A DNA stretch of 64,000 nucleotides from Streptomyces fumigatiscleroticus. GTDB lineage: Bacteria > Actinomycetota > Actinomycetes > Streptomycetales > Streptomycetaceae. The notes beneath the pieces are model-generated. The model was not told the DNA's origin. It searched no databases and saw only the letters and a program-made list of their open reading frames with translations. Positions 24,636 through 33,893 of the stretch are shown one piece after another (positions within the stretch are counted from its first letter, which is position 1; each line of letters starts with the position of its first letter). The stretch lies in contig NZ_BMQF01000031.1 of NCBI RefSeq assembly GCF_014647975.1, positions 1-64,000 on the forward strand, read 5' to 3'. The translations under genes and the position numbers were made by a program.

Positions 24636-26681
24636 TCACTGCCCGGCGGCGGTCACGTCCGTCACCGTCCAGCGCTGGTTGGCGCCGGAGTCGGGCGGCC
24701 ATGTGGTGACCGCGGCGCCCTCGTCCGTGGCCTGCCCGCCGACTTCGAGAAGGCGTCCGGTGGCCGCGTTGACCAGGGTCCAGGTGCCGTCACCGGTACT
24801 CGACAGGATCCACTCGGCGGCCGCGTCGCGCCGGCCGGTGCCGGCCTTTGCCACCGGCACGTCGTCCCGCACGGCCAGGCGCCCGCCCTGAACCGGGTTG
24901 GTGAACACGTACCGCTGACGCACACCGCTGTCGGGACGGACCGCGGTCAGCCGCCACTGCTGGGCGGCGGAGCCGTCGCCCGCACCGATGACCAGCCCGG
25001 TGCCGTCGTCCGCCACCGTCAGCGCCTTGCCGCTCTGGACGCCGGTCAGCGTGTAGGTGTGCCCCTTGCGCAGCAGCGGGGCGTCCTTCGCGACGCCGGA
25101 GACACCCTTGACGACGAAGGAGGTCACGGACTGCGCGGGCACGGTGAAGGTGGCCCGGCGGTCACCGACCTCGATGGCGGCGTGCTGCTGGAGCTTGCCG
25201 TCGGCACTGGTCACCACGGGTGTGACGGTCGCGTTCCGGCTGACGCTGCCGAACCTGGACAGGTCGACGGTGACCGTACGGGCCTCGGTGGTGCTGTTGA
25301 CGTGGACGATCGAGGCGCCCTTGCCGTTCGCGTCGACGGCGGCGGCGCTGGAGGTGTCGTTCACCTTGATCAGCCGGTCGCCGGGCTTGATGAAGTGGGT
25401 GAAGTTGCGGGCCGTGTCGAACTTGGTGTTGGTGCGGATCGGGCAGGACTCCAACGTGTCCTCGGAGGTGCAGCTGAACGGGATCTGGATGCTGCCCCAG
25501 TTGCCGCCCTTCGCGGACTCGCCGCCGGGCCTCATGTTGTCGTAGTCCTCGACGGGCTGCCAGAACACCCAGGCCCGGGGCTCCAGTTCCCGCAGGTCGT
25601 CGACGATCTGCTGGGCGAGTCCGAGGCCCGGGCGCATGTCGGTGAAGCTCTGCCCGTCGCCCCAGTCGCCCTCGACCTCGCTCATCCACAGCGGTTTGTC
25701 CGCGGCCTTGGCCAGATCGCGCACGGTGGTGCGCTGCCCGGTGCCGTAGGTGTGCACGTTCATCTGCCCGACCAGGTCGCGGGTCTCGGCCGGATAGGCG
25801 TTCCAGTTCTGCGCGAAGGTGCCCGGGTCGGTCTCGTCCATCGCCGAGATCCGCGCCTTGGTCCTCGCCTTCTTCAGGGCGGGTGCCAGGGCGGCGAGCA
25901 CCTTCTGCTGGAGTGCGGGGCTCATGTGGGCCCCTTCCTGGCGGCCGCCGACGGGTTCGCCGTCCGTGCCCAGGCGGGTGCTCCAGTAGCTGGTGTCGGG
26001 CTCGTTGAAGGGGTCGACGGTGTCGACCTTGATGCCCTCCGCCTTCTCCAGCCGCCTGGTCGCGCCCGCCAGATAGGCGGCGAAGTCGTCCACCGACTCG
26101 GTCCTGAGCTGGTCCTCGGTGGCGTCGAAGCCGCCGGAGACATAGCCGCTGACGGTCATGAACCAGGGCGGGGAGTTGCTGAACGTCTCCCAGTGGTCGA
26201 TGTCGTTCTTGATGCGCTCCACCCACCAGCGCTGGGTGGCGTCGGCGTTCTCGTTCCAGTCCGCCGGGTCGTCGGCGCTCCACCAGCCGGTGTCCTCGCG
26301 GGTGGTGCCCTCGGGCGCCTTCCACCAGCCCTCGACGGCGCCTCCGGCGCGCAGGTAGTCCCTCACGTCGGGGGCGTTGCCGCCGCCGATGTTGTACCGG
26401 GCGATGTTCAGGGCCAGGCCGTCGTCGTCGAAGAGCAGCTCGGCCAGCTTCTCGCGGATCTCGGCCGGATAGTCCCCGGTGGCGTTGGCGAACCAGACCA
26501 GGCTGGTGCCCCAGCCCTCGAACTTCTCCTGCCGGTACGACGGATCGGGCTGCACGGTGACGGACGCGGTGGCCGCGGCCCGCGCCTGCGGCGCGGGAAC
26601 GACGGCCAGGGCGGCCCCGGTCGCCAGGGCGGTCAGGGCGGCGGCCCCGAGGAGATGTCTGCTGCGGGTACGGCGTGCCAT
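24636..26681 (-). CDS. Secreted GH30 glycosidase (endo-beta-1,6-galactanase-like) with RICIN beta-trefoil
   Basis: The 681-residue precursor has a signal peptide ending near PQARAA and a GH30 catalytic domain (about residues 40-420). FEGWGTSLVWFANATG starts the domain, DPFNEPDTSYW holds the acid/base Glu and LWMSEVEGDW the likely nucleophile. A beta-sandwich follows to about 540, then a C-terminal ricin-type trefoil (about 545-680) with QQWRLTAV and NQRWTV. The GH30_5-like look suggests cleavage of beta-1,6-galactan side chains of arabinogalactan. The ATG at 26681 follows GGGAGC. It lies downstream of the GH42 operon but behind two hairpins, so it probably has its own promoter. Confidence 0.88.
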   Translation of the reverse strand: MARRTRSRHLLGAAALTALATGAALAVVPAPQARAAATASVTVQPDPSYRQEKFEGWGTSLVWFANATGDYPAEIREKLAELLFDDDGLALNIARYNIGGGNAPDVRDYLRAGGAVEGWWKAPEGTTREDTGWWSADDPADWNENADATQRWWVERIKNDIDHWETFSNSPPWFMTVSGYVSGGFDATEDQLRTESVDDFAAYLAGATRRLEKAEGIKVDTVDPFNEPDTSYWSTRLGTDGEPVGGRQEGAHMSPALQQKVLAALAPALKKARTKARISAMDETDPGTFAQNWNAYPAETRDLVGQMNVHTYGTGQRTTVRDLAKAADKPLWMSEVEGDWGDGQSFTDMRPGLGLAQQIVDDLRELEPRAWVFWQPVEDYDNMRPGGESAKGGNWGSIQIPFSCTSEDTLESCPIRTNTKFDTARNFTHFIKPGDRLIKVNDTSSAAAVDANGKGASIVHVNSTTEARTVTVDLSRFGSVSRNATVTPVVTSADGKLQQHAAIEVGDRRATFTVPAQSVTSFVVKGVSGVAKDAPLLRKGHTYTLTGVQSGKALTVADDGTGLVIGAGDGSAAQQWRLTAVRPDSGVRQRYVFTNPVQGGRLAVRDDVPVAKAGTGRRDAAAEWILSSTGDGTWTLVNAATGRLLEVGGQATDEGAAVTTWPPDSGANQRWTVTDVTAAGQ

Positions 26682-26717
26682 CGTTGCTCCCAACTCAGGT
26701 GTGGTCGCTCTGGTGGA

Positions 26718-26781
26718 CCCTCCCGCCCCCGCACGGGGCGGGAGGGGATGGCCCCCGGAACGGGTGCGTGCCGTTCCGGGG
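26718..26781 (-). terminator. Two tandem hairpins between GH42 and GH30 genes
   Basis: Hairpin one pairs CCCTCCCGCCCC (26718-26729) with 26735-26746. Hairpin two pairs CCCCGGAACGG (26753-26763) with 26771-26781. Both stems are perfect. They follow the GH42 stop on the minus strand and should limit read-through into GH30. Confidence 0.7.
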
Positions 26782-26810
26782 AGTCGTGGGTGTGCGCGCG
26801 GGTGCGGACT

Positions 26811-28856
26811 TCAGACGGCCGGCTGCCGCAGTACGGCGACGTCCCTGGGCCCGAGCGTCAGCGTGCCGTCGGCGTCGCGGGCGCCGAGCAGCACCTCACC
26901 GGCGAGGCCGAGGACCGGCACGGTGGCGTCGGTCCGGTTCACCAGGAACAGGAAACGGCCCGCCGGGCCGCGGCGTACGGCCAGTTCGACCGGCCCGCGC
27001 GCGTCCGCGGGCAGCTCGCTGGTGACACCGGCCGGTTCCAGCAGCCGCGGCAGCAGGGAGGTGAGCCCCTCGACGCCGAGCCGGGTGGAGACGTAGGCGG
27101 CCGAGCCGGGGCCCGTCGGGCGGCGGGTGACGGCGGCGCGCCCGGCCTGCGCGCCGGTGCGGTAGCGGGCCAGCACCTGTGTCTCCGGGTCGGTGACCGT
27201 GACCTGGTCGGTCCACAGAGCGCCGGTGGTGCCGTCGTCCAGCTCCACGGTCTCCGCGGCGGGCAGCGGCCCGAACTCCTCGATGCGGATGCCCAGCAGC
27301 TCGCGCAGGGCGCCCGGATAGCCGCCGAGCCACACGTGGTCGTTCTCGTCGACGATGCCGGAGAAGTACGTGGTGACCAGGTGGCCGCCCTGTTCGGCGT
27401 AGCGGGTCAGGGTCTTGGCGAGGTCGGCGGGGACCACGTGCAGCACGGGCGCGATCAGCACCCGGTACCGGCCGAGGTCGGCCCGGGTGGTGACCAGGTC
27501 GGCGCGGACGCCCAGGGCGAGCAGCGCGGAGTACCAGTCGAGGGCCTCCTGGCGGTAGTCGAGCAGGGAGGTGGGGTGGGAGTCCTGCTCGCTCGCCCAC
27601 CACGACTGCCAGTCGTAGAGGATGCCGACCCGGGCGGGCTCGCGCTCGGTGCCGGCGACGGGCGCCAGCGTCTTCAGGGTGGCGCCCAGCGCGGTCACCG
27701 CGCGGAAGACGTCGCTGTCGGCACCGGCGTGCGGGACCATCGCCGAGTGGTACTTCTCGGCGCCCGCAGCCGACTGCCGCCACTGGAAGAAGCAGACCGC
27801 GTCGGCGCCGTGCGCGACATGCACCAGCGCGTCCCGGGCCAGCTCGCCGGGGCGTTTGGCCAGGTTGACCGGCTGCCAGTTGACGGCGCTGGTGGAGTGC
27901 TCCATCAGGAACCAGGGCCGGCCGCCCGCGATGCCGCTGGTGAGGTTGGCGGAGAAGGACAGCTCGTCGCGGTCCTGCGGGCCGGGCACGACGTAGTGGT
28001 CGTTGGCGACGAAGTCGACCTCCTCCGCCCAGTCCGCGTAGTCCATGCCCTTGGTGCCGCCCATCACCATGAAGTTGGTGGTGACCGGCACGTCCGGTGT
28101 GATCTCCCGCAGGATCTCCCGCTCCGCGCGCAGATACTCCTTCAGCGCGTGTGAGGAGAACCGCTTGAAGTCCAGCTGCTGGGTGGGGTTGGGGTGGGAG
28201 GCGGCCAGCCGGGGCGGCAGGATCTGCTCCCAGTCGCCGTAGCGCTGCGACCAGAACGCCGTCCCCCAGGCGTGGTTGAGGGCGTCCAGCGTGGTGTAGC
28301 GGGCGCGCAGCCAGTCGCGGAAGGCGCGGGCCGCGTCGTCGGAGTAGTCGTACACGTTGTGGCAGCCCAGCTCGTTGGAGACGTGCCAGGCGACCAGGGC
28401 GGGGTGGTCCGCGTAGCGGGTGGCCATCGCGCGGACCAGGCGCAGGGCGTGCTCGCGGAAGACCGGCGAGGTGGGCCGCCAGTGCTGGCGCGCCCCCGGC
28501 CACAGCGTCTCGCCGTCCGCGGTGACCGGCAGGATCTCCGGGTGGGCGGTGGAGAGCCAGGGCGGCGGGGAGGCCGTGGCGGTGGCCAGGTCCACCCCGA
28601 TGCCGCCCTCGTGCAGCAGGTCCATGACCTCGTCGAGCCAGCCGAAGTCCCACTGGTCGGCGCCCGGTTGCACACGGGCCCAGGAGAAGATCCCCACGGA
28701 GACGATGTTCACGCCGGCCTCGCGCATCAGCCGGACGTCCTCCTCCCACACGTCCCGGGGCCACTGCTCGGGGTTGTAGTCGGCGCCGTAGGCGAGGCGG
28801 GGGACGGGGTCACCGTCCGCCCCGCGCCGCGTGCGGGACAGGAGGGTGGAGATCAT
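26811..28856 (-). CDS. GH42 beta-galactosidase
   Basis: The 681-residue intracellular enzyme (no signal peptide) has the GH42 opening YGADYNPEQWP, the acid/base Glu in AWHVSNELGCHN and the nucleophile Glu in WFLMEHSTSAVNW. Trimerisation and C-terminal beta domains follow. It releases galactose from galactosides such as imported galacto-oligosaccharides. GGAAGGACC precedes the ATG. It is the last gene of the operon that encodes the sugar ABC transporter. Confidence 0.93.
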   Translation of the reverse strand: MISTLLSRTRRGADGDPVPRLAYGADYNPEQWPRDVWEEDVRLMREAGVNIVSVGIFSWARVQPGADQWDFGWLDEVMDLLHEGGIGVDLATATASPPPWLSTAHPEILPVTADGETLWPGARQHWRPTSPVFREHALRLVRAMATRYADHPALVAWHVSNELGCHNVYDYSDDAARAFRDWLRARYTTLDALNHAWGTAFWSQRYGDWEQILPPRLAASHPNPTQQLDFKRFSSHALKEYLRAEREILREITPDVPVTTNFMVMGGTKGMDYADWAEEVDFVANDHYVVPGPQDRDELSFSANLTSGIAGGRPWFLMEHSTSAVNWQPVNLAKRPGELARDALVHVAHGADAVCFFQWRQSAAGAEKYHSAMVPHAGADSDVFRAVTALGATLKTLAPVAGTEREPARVGILYDWQSWWASEQDSHPTSLLDYRQEALDWYSALLALGVRADLVTTRADLGRYRVLIAPVLHVVPADLAKTLTRYAEQGGHLVTTYFSGIVDENDHVWLGGYPGALRELLGIRIEEFGPLPAAETVELDDGTTGALWTDQVTVTDPETQVLARYRTGAQAGRAAVTRRPTGPGSAAYVSTRLGVEGLTSLLPRLLEPAGVTSELPADARGPVELAVRRGPAGRFLFLVNRTDATVPVLGLAGEVLLGARDADGTLTLGPRDVAVLRQPAV

Positions 28857-28885
28857 GGCGGTCCTTCCGGGGGTGTCGCGTGCGG

Positions 28886-28910
28886 GGGCGGCGCGGATCC
28901 CGCGCCGCCC
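28886..28910 (-). terminator. Intra-operon hairpin between binding protein and GH42 genes
   Basis: GGGCGGCGCGG and CCGCGCCGCCC form a perfect 11-bp stem with a 3-base loop in the 70-bp gap. Such a structure commonly protects or attenuates message so that the binding protein is made in excess of the enzyme. Confidence 0.5.
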
Positions 28911-28926
28911 GGCGTCCTGCTGCTCG

Positions 28927-30270
28927 CTACTTCTCGACGGTGAAGCCCTGCTCGGTGCCGTACTTCACCGAGGCGTCCTGCCAGGACTTCAGGCCGTCCG
29001 CCAGCGTGGTGTCCGAGACATAGGCCTTGCCGACGGTGTCGTTGAAGATGGAGTTCGCATACGCCTGGTAGGGCAGGTACGACCAGTCGTCGGCGACGTT
29101 CGCGGCCGACTCGGCGAAGATCTTGTTGGCCTGCTGCCCGCCGAAGTAGGGGAACTCCGCGTTCTGGAACTCCTCGGAGTTCAGCTGCGCGGTGGTCGCC
29201 GGGAAGGCGCCGTTGTCGACGCGGGTCTGCACGCCCTTGCCGGCGTTGGCGTACTCGACGAAGGCGTAGGCCAGCGCCTCGTTGCCGCCCAGCTCGGGCA
29301 GGGCCAGCGCGCTGCCGCCGTTCTCGGAGCCGGCGTTGTCGCCCGCGGTCCACTGCGGCAGCGGGGCGACACGCCAGTCGCCGGAGGCGCCCTTCGCGCC
29401 GGAGGCGAGGTTGGCGGGCATCCAGGCGCCGGTGGCGAGGGTGGCGATGGTGCCGTCGGTGAGGCCCTTGTACCACTCGTCGGACCAGCTGGTGACGGGC
29501 GCGACCAGCTTCTCGTCCAGCAGCTTCTGCCACGTGCCGGTGAAGGTCTTCGCGCCCTGGTCGGAGAAGTCGATGCTCACCTTGGTGCCGTCGACCTTGT
29601 AGGGCCGCGAACCGGCCTGCCACAGCATGCTGGTGGTGAACCCGGCGTCACCGTTGTCGTTGGTGATGTACGCCTTCGGGTCCGCCTTGTGCAGGGCGCG
29701 GGCCGCGTCGACGTACTCGTCCCAGGTGGTGGGCACCTCGATCTTGTACTTGTCGAAGACCTTCTTGTTGTAGAACAGCGCCATCGGACCGGAGTCCATC
29801 GGCAGGCCGTAGACGCCCTCGCCGCCCGCCTTGACGCCGTTCCACGGACCGGGGGAGTACTTGGAGGCGAGCTTGTCGGCGCCGAACGCCTTCAGGTCGG
29901 TGAGCTGCTTGGTGAGTGCGAACTGGCCCATGGCGTAGTACTCGACCTGGGCGACGTCGGGCACGCCCTTCTTCGCCGATATGGCGTTCTGGAGCGCCTT
30001 GTACTGCTCGTCGTTGGTACCCGCGTTGACCAGGTCGACCTTGACGCCGGGGTGCTCCTTCTCGAAGTCGGCGGCCACCTGCTTCAGCGTGGGCTCCCAC
30101 GCCCAGACGGTGATGGTGCCGCCCTTCTTCAGGGCTGCCTGGATGTCCGACGCGGAGACCGCCTTCCGGCTCGAGTCCCCGTCGTCGGAGCCGCCGCAGG
30201 CGGTCGCTCCCAGGGCGAGGGCGCAGACGAGGCCGATGCCGCGCAACAGGCGGCGGGAGTTCTTGAGCAT
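28927..30270 (-). CDS. Sugar ABC transporter substrate-binding lipoprotein
   Basis: The 447-residue protein has a lipoprotein signal with lipobox GATACG and a family-1 solute-binding fold (GGTITVWAWEPTLKQVAADF, then GLPMDSGPMALFYNKKVFDK). It should capture galactosides at the cell surface for the two permeases encoded upstream. The partner ATPase is not in this operon. Confidence 0.9.
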   Translation of the reverse strand: MLKNSRRLLRGIGLVCALALGATACGGSDDGDSSRKAVSASDIQAALKKGGTITVWAWEPTLKQVAADFEKEHPGVKVDLVNAGTNDEQYKALQNAISAKKGVPDVAQVEYYAMGQFALTKQLTDLKAFGADKLASKYSPGPWNGVKAGGEGVYGLPMDSGPMALFYNKKVFDKYKIEVPTTWDEYVDAARALHKADPKAYITNDNGDAGFTTSMLWQAGSRPYKVDGTKVSIDFSDQGAKTFTGTWQKLLDEKLVAPVTSWSDEWYKGLTDGTIATLATGAWMPANLASGAKGASGDWRVAPLPQWTAGDNAGSENGGSALALPELGGNEALAYAFVEYANAGKGVQTRVDNGAFPATTAQLNSEEFQNAEFPYFGGQQANKIFAESAANVADDWSYLPYQAYANSIFNDTVGKAYVSDTTLADGLKSWQDASVKYGTEQGFTVEK

Positions 30271-30327
30271 GGTCGAGCTTCCACTTCTTCGTGGCCGATG
30301 GGGGAGCGGTGCGGGGGCTGTGAGGGG

Positions 30328-31278
30328 CTACTCCTTGACGCTTCCGGCGGCGAGGCCGGACTGCCAGTACTTCTGGAGCAGCAGGAACGCGGCGATCAGC
30401 GGCAGAATGGTGATCAGCGAACCGGTGACCACCAGGTTGAACACGGCCTCGCCGCCGGCGGTCTGCGCCTGGGAGTTCCAGCTGTCCAGGCCCAGGGTCA
30501 GCGGATACCAGTCCGGATCCTTGATCATGATCAGCGGCAGGAAGTAGTTGTTCCAGGTGGCGACCATGGTGAACAGCAGGACGGTGACGATGCCGGGGGC
30601 CAGCAGCGGCAGCGCGACCCGGAAGAAGGTGCGCACCTCGCCCGCGCCGTCGATCCGGGCCGCCTCCAGCAGCTCGGCCGGGATGGCCTCACCGGCGAAC
30701 ACCCACATCAGATACAGGCCGAACGGCGAGATCAGCGACGGGATGATCACTGCCCACGGGGTGTCCGTCAGGCCCATCTCGCTGAACATCAGGAAGGTGG
30801 GCACCGCCAGCGCCGTACCCGGCACGGCGACCGCGCCGATGACGACGGCGAACACCGCGCGCCTGCCGGGGAAGTCGAACTTGGCGAGCGCGTAGCCGCC
30901 CAGTACGGCGAGGAAGGTGGCGCCGCCCGCGCCCACCACGACGTAGAGCACGGTGTTCAGCAGCCAGCGGGTGAAGACGCCGTCGTCGTAGGTGAACGTC
31001 TCGCCGATATTGTCCCACAGGGCGAAGTCGCCGTCGAACCACAGGCCGAACGAGCGGGCCAGTCCCTGCTGGGACTTGGTGGCGCTGATGACCAGCCAGA
31101 CCAGCGGGATCAGGCTGTAGAGCAGCACCAGACCGGTGAGCAGGGTGAGCAGGACACTGCGGCGGGGCTTGCCGGGAGTGTGCCGGCGCCGGGGCGTGCG
31201 CAGCCGGGGCGCGGAGCCGGAGGAGCCGGAGGGAGCGCCGGCAAAACGGGCGGAGACGGTGGTGACGGGCGAGGTCAT
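30328..31278 (-). CDS. Sugar ABC transporter permease (MalG-type)
   Basis: The 316-residue protein has six transmembrane helices and the EAA loop ELLEAARIDGAGEVRTFFRV with the G that contacts the ATPase. The ATG at 31278 is used; the gene begins seven bases after the stop of the MalF-type gene. An upstream in-frame start lies inside the previous gene and is rejected. Confidence 0.9.
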   Translation of the reverse strand: MTSPVTTVSARFAGAPSGSSGSAPRLRTPRRRHTPGKPRRSVLLTLLTGLVLLYSLIPLVWLVISATKSQQGLARSFGLWFDGDFALWDNIGETFTYDDGVFTRWLLNTVLYVVVGAGGATFLAVLGGYALAKFDFPGRRAVFAVVIGAVAVPGTALAVPTFLMFSEMGLTDTPWAVIIPSLISPFGLYLMWVFAGEAIPAELLEAARIDGAGEVRTFFRVALPLLAPGIVTVLLFTMVATWNNYFLPLIMIKDPDWYPLTLGLDSWNSQAQTAGGEAVFNLVVTGSLITILPLIAAFLLLQKYWQSGLAAGSVKE

Positions 31279-31285
31279 CGCTGCT

Positions 31286-32212
31286 TCACGCTCCCTTGCG
31301 CATGCCGCGCAGCTGGACGACATAGGCGATGACCATGGTGATCAGCCCCATGACGATGGCCACCGTCGCGGAGTAGTTGTGCTGCTGGCCGGAGAAGGAC
31401 AGCGAGTACGTGTACAGGTTGGGGGTGTAGTCGGTGGTGATGGCGTTGGGCGCCAGGTCCTGGAGGATGGCGGGCTCGTTGAAGAGCTGGAAGCTGCCGA
31501 TGATGGAGAAGATCGTCGCGATCACCAGGGCACCGCGGATCGCGGGCAGCTTGATGGCGGTGATGACACGGATCTGCCCGGCGCCGTCGATCTCCGCCGC
31601 CTCGTAGAGGGAGTGCGGGATCACGCGCAGCGCCGAGTAGAAGATCAGCATGTTGTAGCCGACGAACTCCCAGGTCACGATGTTGCCGATGGAGGCCAGC
31701 ACCAGATCGGGGGAGAGCGGGTTCGGCAGTGAGATCCCCAGTGTGTCGTTGATGTCGCCGACCAGGCCGAAGCGGGTGCCGTACATGAAGCCCCACATCA
31801 GGGTGGCGACGACGGCGGGCACCGCGTACGGCAGGAAGATCGAGACGCGGAAGAAGCTCCTGCCGTACAGGCGGCCGCTGTCCAGGGCCAGGGCCACCAG
31901 CAGCGCGATGCCGAGCATGACCGGCACCTGCACGCACAGGAAGAGCGCGACCCGGCCGAGCGCGGCCCAGAACCGGTCGTCCTTCAGCGCCTCCTGGTAG
32001 TTGTCCAGGCCGACGAAGGTGGTCCCGCCGATCAACTGGTCGCGGAACAGGCTGAGATAAATCGAATACGCGATGGGGGCGAGGAAGACCAGGGCGAACA
32101 CGGCCACGAAGGGGGCGATGAAGCCCCACCCCGTCCAGGAGCGGCGGTCCCTTCTCGCCGGTGGCGGGGCCGGCCGCGGCTCCGCGGCCGCCGGCGTAAG
32201 CAGCGTCGTCAT
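31286..32212 (-). CDS. Sugar ABC transporter permease (MalF-type)
   Basis: The 308-residue six-helix permease contains SLYEAAEIDGAGQIRVI, the EAA loop. Its start at 32212 lies five bases after GAGGAACGAG. It is the first gene of the operon and sits directly behind the two palindromic operators and the divergent LacI regulator. The transporter probably shares a general ATPase (MsiK in Streptomyces), which is inference from the missing ATPase gene. Confidence 0.9.
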   Translation of the reverse strand: MTTLLTPAAAEPRPAPPPARRDRRSWTGWGFIAPFVAVFALVFLAPIAYSIYLSLFRDQLIGGTTFVGLDNYQEALKDDRFWAALGRVALFLCVQVPVMLGIALLVALALDSGRLYGRSFFRVSIFLPYAVPAVVATLMWGFMYGTRFGLVGDINDTLGISLPNPLSPDLVLASIGNIVTWEFVGYNMLIFYSALRVIPHSLYEAAEIDGAGQIRVITAIKLPAIRGALVIATIFSIIGSFQLFNEPAILQDLAPNAITTDYTPNLYTYSLSFSGQQHNYSATVAIVMGLITMVIAYVVQLRGMRKGA

Positions 32213-32283
32213 CTCGTTCCTCGCTCGTCCACGTTCCGGCAACCGGCAGGCCTGCCCGGCTCGGCCCGGGTGGTGCACCGCCG

Positions 32284-32303
32284 CGATGTTTACGCAAACA
32301 TCG
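32284..32303. promoter_or_regulatory. LacI-type operator 1
   Basis: CGATGTTTACGCAAACATCG is a 20-bp palindrome with one mismatch. It lies in the divergent control region, 72 bases before the permease start, and shares the core ATGTTTACG with operator 2. Confidence 0.85.
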
Positions 32304-32331
32304 ACCGCCGCGAAAGGGGGCGTGACCTGTT

Positions 32332-32347
32332 ATGTTTACGTAAACAT
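32332..32347. promoter_or_regulatory. LacI-type operator 2
   Basis: ATGTTTACGTAAACAT is a perfect 16-bp palindrome, centred 46 bp from operator 1. The central CG and AT-rich flanks are typical of LacI-family sites and stand out in 73%-GC DNA. Confidence 0.88.
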
Positions 32348-32445
32348 CCGATGGCGGCATGTCTACACTGCCCCGACGACGACGGTCAAGGGTCCCCTGG
32401 GGGAACCGTGGCGCGGGCAGTGAACAGGAAGGTGGCTGACGGCGA

Positions 32446-33558
32446 GTGGACACGGCTGAGACGACGCCGGCGGACGTCCCGGGCTCCTCCGGCAGCGGTC
32501 CTCGACGCGGGAGCGGCCGCGGCCGCTCCCGGGCCGGCGGCCGGGCCACGGCCTCCATGGCGGACGTGGCCCGCCTGGCGGGCGTGTCCTCGCAGACCGT
32601 CTCCCGGGTCTCCAACGGCTACGCCGGCGTCAACGAGGAGACCCGCCGGCAGGTCCTGGCGGCCATGAAGGAACTCGGCTACCGGCCCAACAGCGCCGCC
32701 CGGGCCCTCAAACGCGGCGAGTTCCGCACCATCGGCGTCATCACCTTCTCGCTCGCCACCACGGGCAACGTCCGCACCCTGGAGGCGATCGCCACCTCCG
32801 CGGCGCACGAGGGCTACGCGGTGACCCTGCTGCCCGTCGCCGTACCCACCCAGGACGAGGTGCGCGGTGCCTTCTCCCGGCTGGAGGAACTCGCCGTCGA
32901 CGCCGTGATCGTCATCATGGAGGTCCATCTGCTGGACGCCTCGACCATCACACTGCCGCCGCACGTCCAGGTCGTGGTCGTGGACTCCGACGCCGGCGAC
33001 CACTACACGGTCGTCGACACCGACCAGGCCGGCGGCACCCGCGCCGCCGTCCGCCACCTGCTCGACCTCGGCCACGAGACCGTGTGGCACCTGGGCGGCC
33101 CCGAGGACTCCTTCGCCGCACAGCGCCGCACCGACGCCTGGCGCACGGCCCTCACGGAAGCCGGCCGCACCCCGCCCCCGCTGGTCCGCGGCGACTGGTC
33201 CGCCGAGTCCGGCTACCGCGCGGGCCTCGACCTCGCGGCCCGCGACGACTGCACCGCCGTCTTCGCCGCCAACGACCAGATGGCCCTGGGCCTGCTGCGC
33301 GCCCTGCACGAACGCGGGCGGCGCGTACCCCGGGACGTCAGCGTCATCGGCTTCGACGACATCCCCGAGGCCACCTCGTTCCTGCCGCCCCTCACCACCG
33401 TCCACCAGGACTTCGCCGAGGTGGGCCGGCTGTGCGTGGACGCCGTGCTGCGCAAGATGCGCCAGGGCGGTCCGGAGCGGGGGACGACGCTCGTACCGAC
33501 GCGGCTGGTGGTGCGGGAGAGCACCGCACCGCCGCCCGGGGGCGGCGGGCGGGGCTGA
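32446..33558 (+). CDS. LacI-family transcriptional regulator of the galactoside locus
   Basis: The 370-residue protein has a Gly/Arg-rich extension of about 37 residues, then the LacI helix-turn-helix MADVARLAGVSSQTVSRVSN and hinge ALKRGEF, and a periplasmic-binding-like sensor domain with VVVDSDAGDHYTVVDTDQAGGTRAAVRHL. It is divergent to the transporter/GH42 operon, with two palindromic operators between them, so repression of both directions relieved by a galactoside is likely. The start GTG at 32446 is tentative; an in-frame ATG nearer the HTH is possible. Confidence 0.9.
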   Translation: MDTAETTPADVPGSSGSGPRRGSGRGRSRAGGRATASMADVARLAGVSSQTVSRVSNGYAGVNEETRRQVLAAMKELGYRPNSAARALKRGEFRTIGVITFSLATTGNVRTLEAIATSAAHEGYAVTLLPVAVPTQDEVRGAFSRLEELAVDAVIVIMEVHLLDASTITLPPHVQVVVVDSDAGDHYTVVDTDQAGGTRAAVRHLLDLGHETVWHLGGPEDSFAAQRRTDAWRTALTEAGRTPPPLVRGDWSAESGYRAGLDLAARDDCTAVFAANDQMALGLLRALHERGRRVPRDVSVIGFDDIPEATSFLPPLTTVHQDFAEVGRLCVDAVLRKMRQGGPERGTTLVPTRLVVRESTAPPPGGGGRG

Positions 33559-33610
33559 CCGGCCGGGCGGCGAAGGCCCGTTGTCAGTGGTGGATGACAG
33601 GCTGGTGGGC

Positions 33611-33877
33611 ATGGACGAGGCTGAGTTCATGCGTGGCCGGGTGTACGGCGCCGAGCATGAGGACGCGGGGCCCCGGCCGGGCCGCTCGTACGCGGAGCTG
33701 GTCGGGGGACCGCTGGACGGGTTGCTGCTGGACGTCACCGGGCGACCCGGCCACGCGCTGCGCGAGGGCGTGGCCCTCCCGACGGAGCTGGGCCGCTACG
33801 GGACCGGCGGCCGTGCGCTGTACAGACCCCGGCCGGCGGATCCCCGCCGGTTCGACTGGCAGGGGGACATGCCCTGA
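33611..33877 (+). CDS. Hypothetical small protein
   Basis: The 88-residue frame encodes MDEAEFMRGRVYGAEHEDAG, then GRSYAELVGGPLDGLLLDVTG and YRPRPADPRRFDWQGDMP. The pattern GGPLDG occurs in small actinobacterial and phage-related proteins of unknown role. Third-position GC supports coding. GTG codons at 33587 and 33590 are alternative starts. Confidence 0.6.
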   Translation: MDEAEFMRGRVYGAEHEDAGPRPGRSYAELVGGPLDGLLLDVTGRPGHALREGVALPTELGRYGTGGRALYRPRPADPRRFDWQGDMP

Positions 33878-33893
33878 CCGGTCTCCCCACTCA

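Noticed and set aside
25059..28154. A 1031-codon forward frame antisense to GH30 and GH42
   Set aside because: It mirrors the coding bias of two clear minus-strand enzymes and has no recognisable domain.
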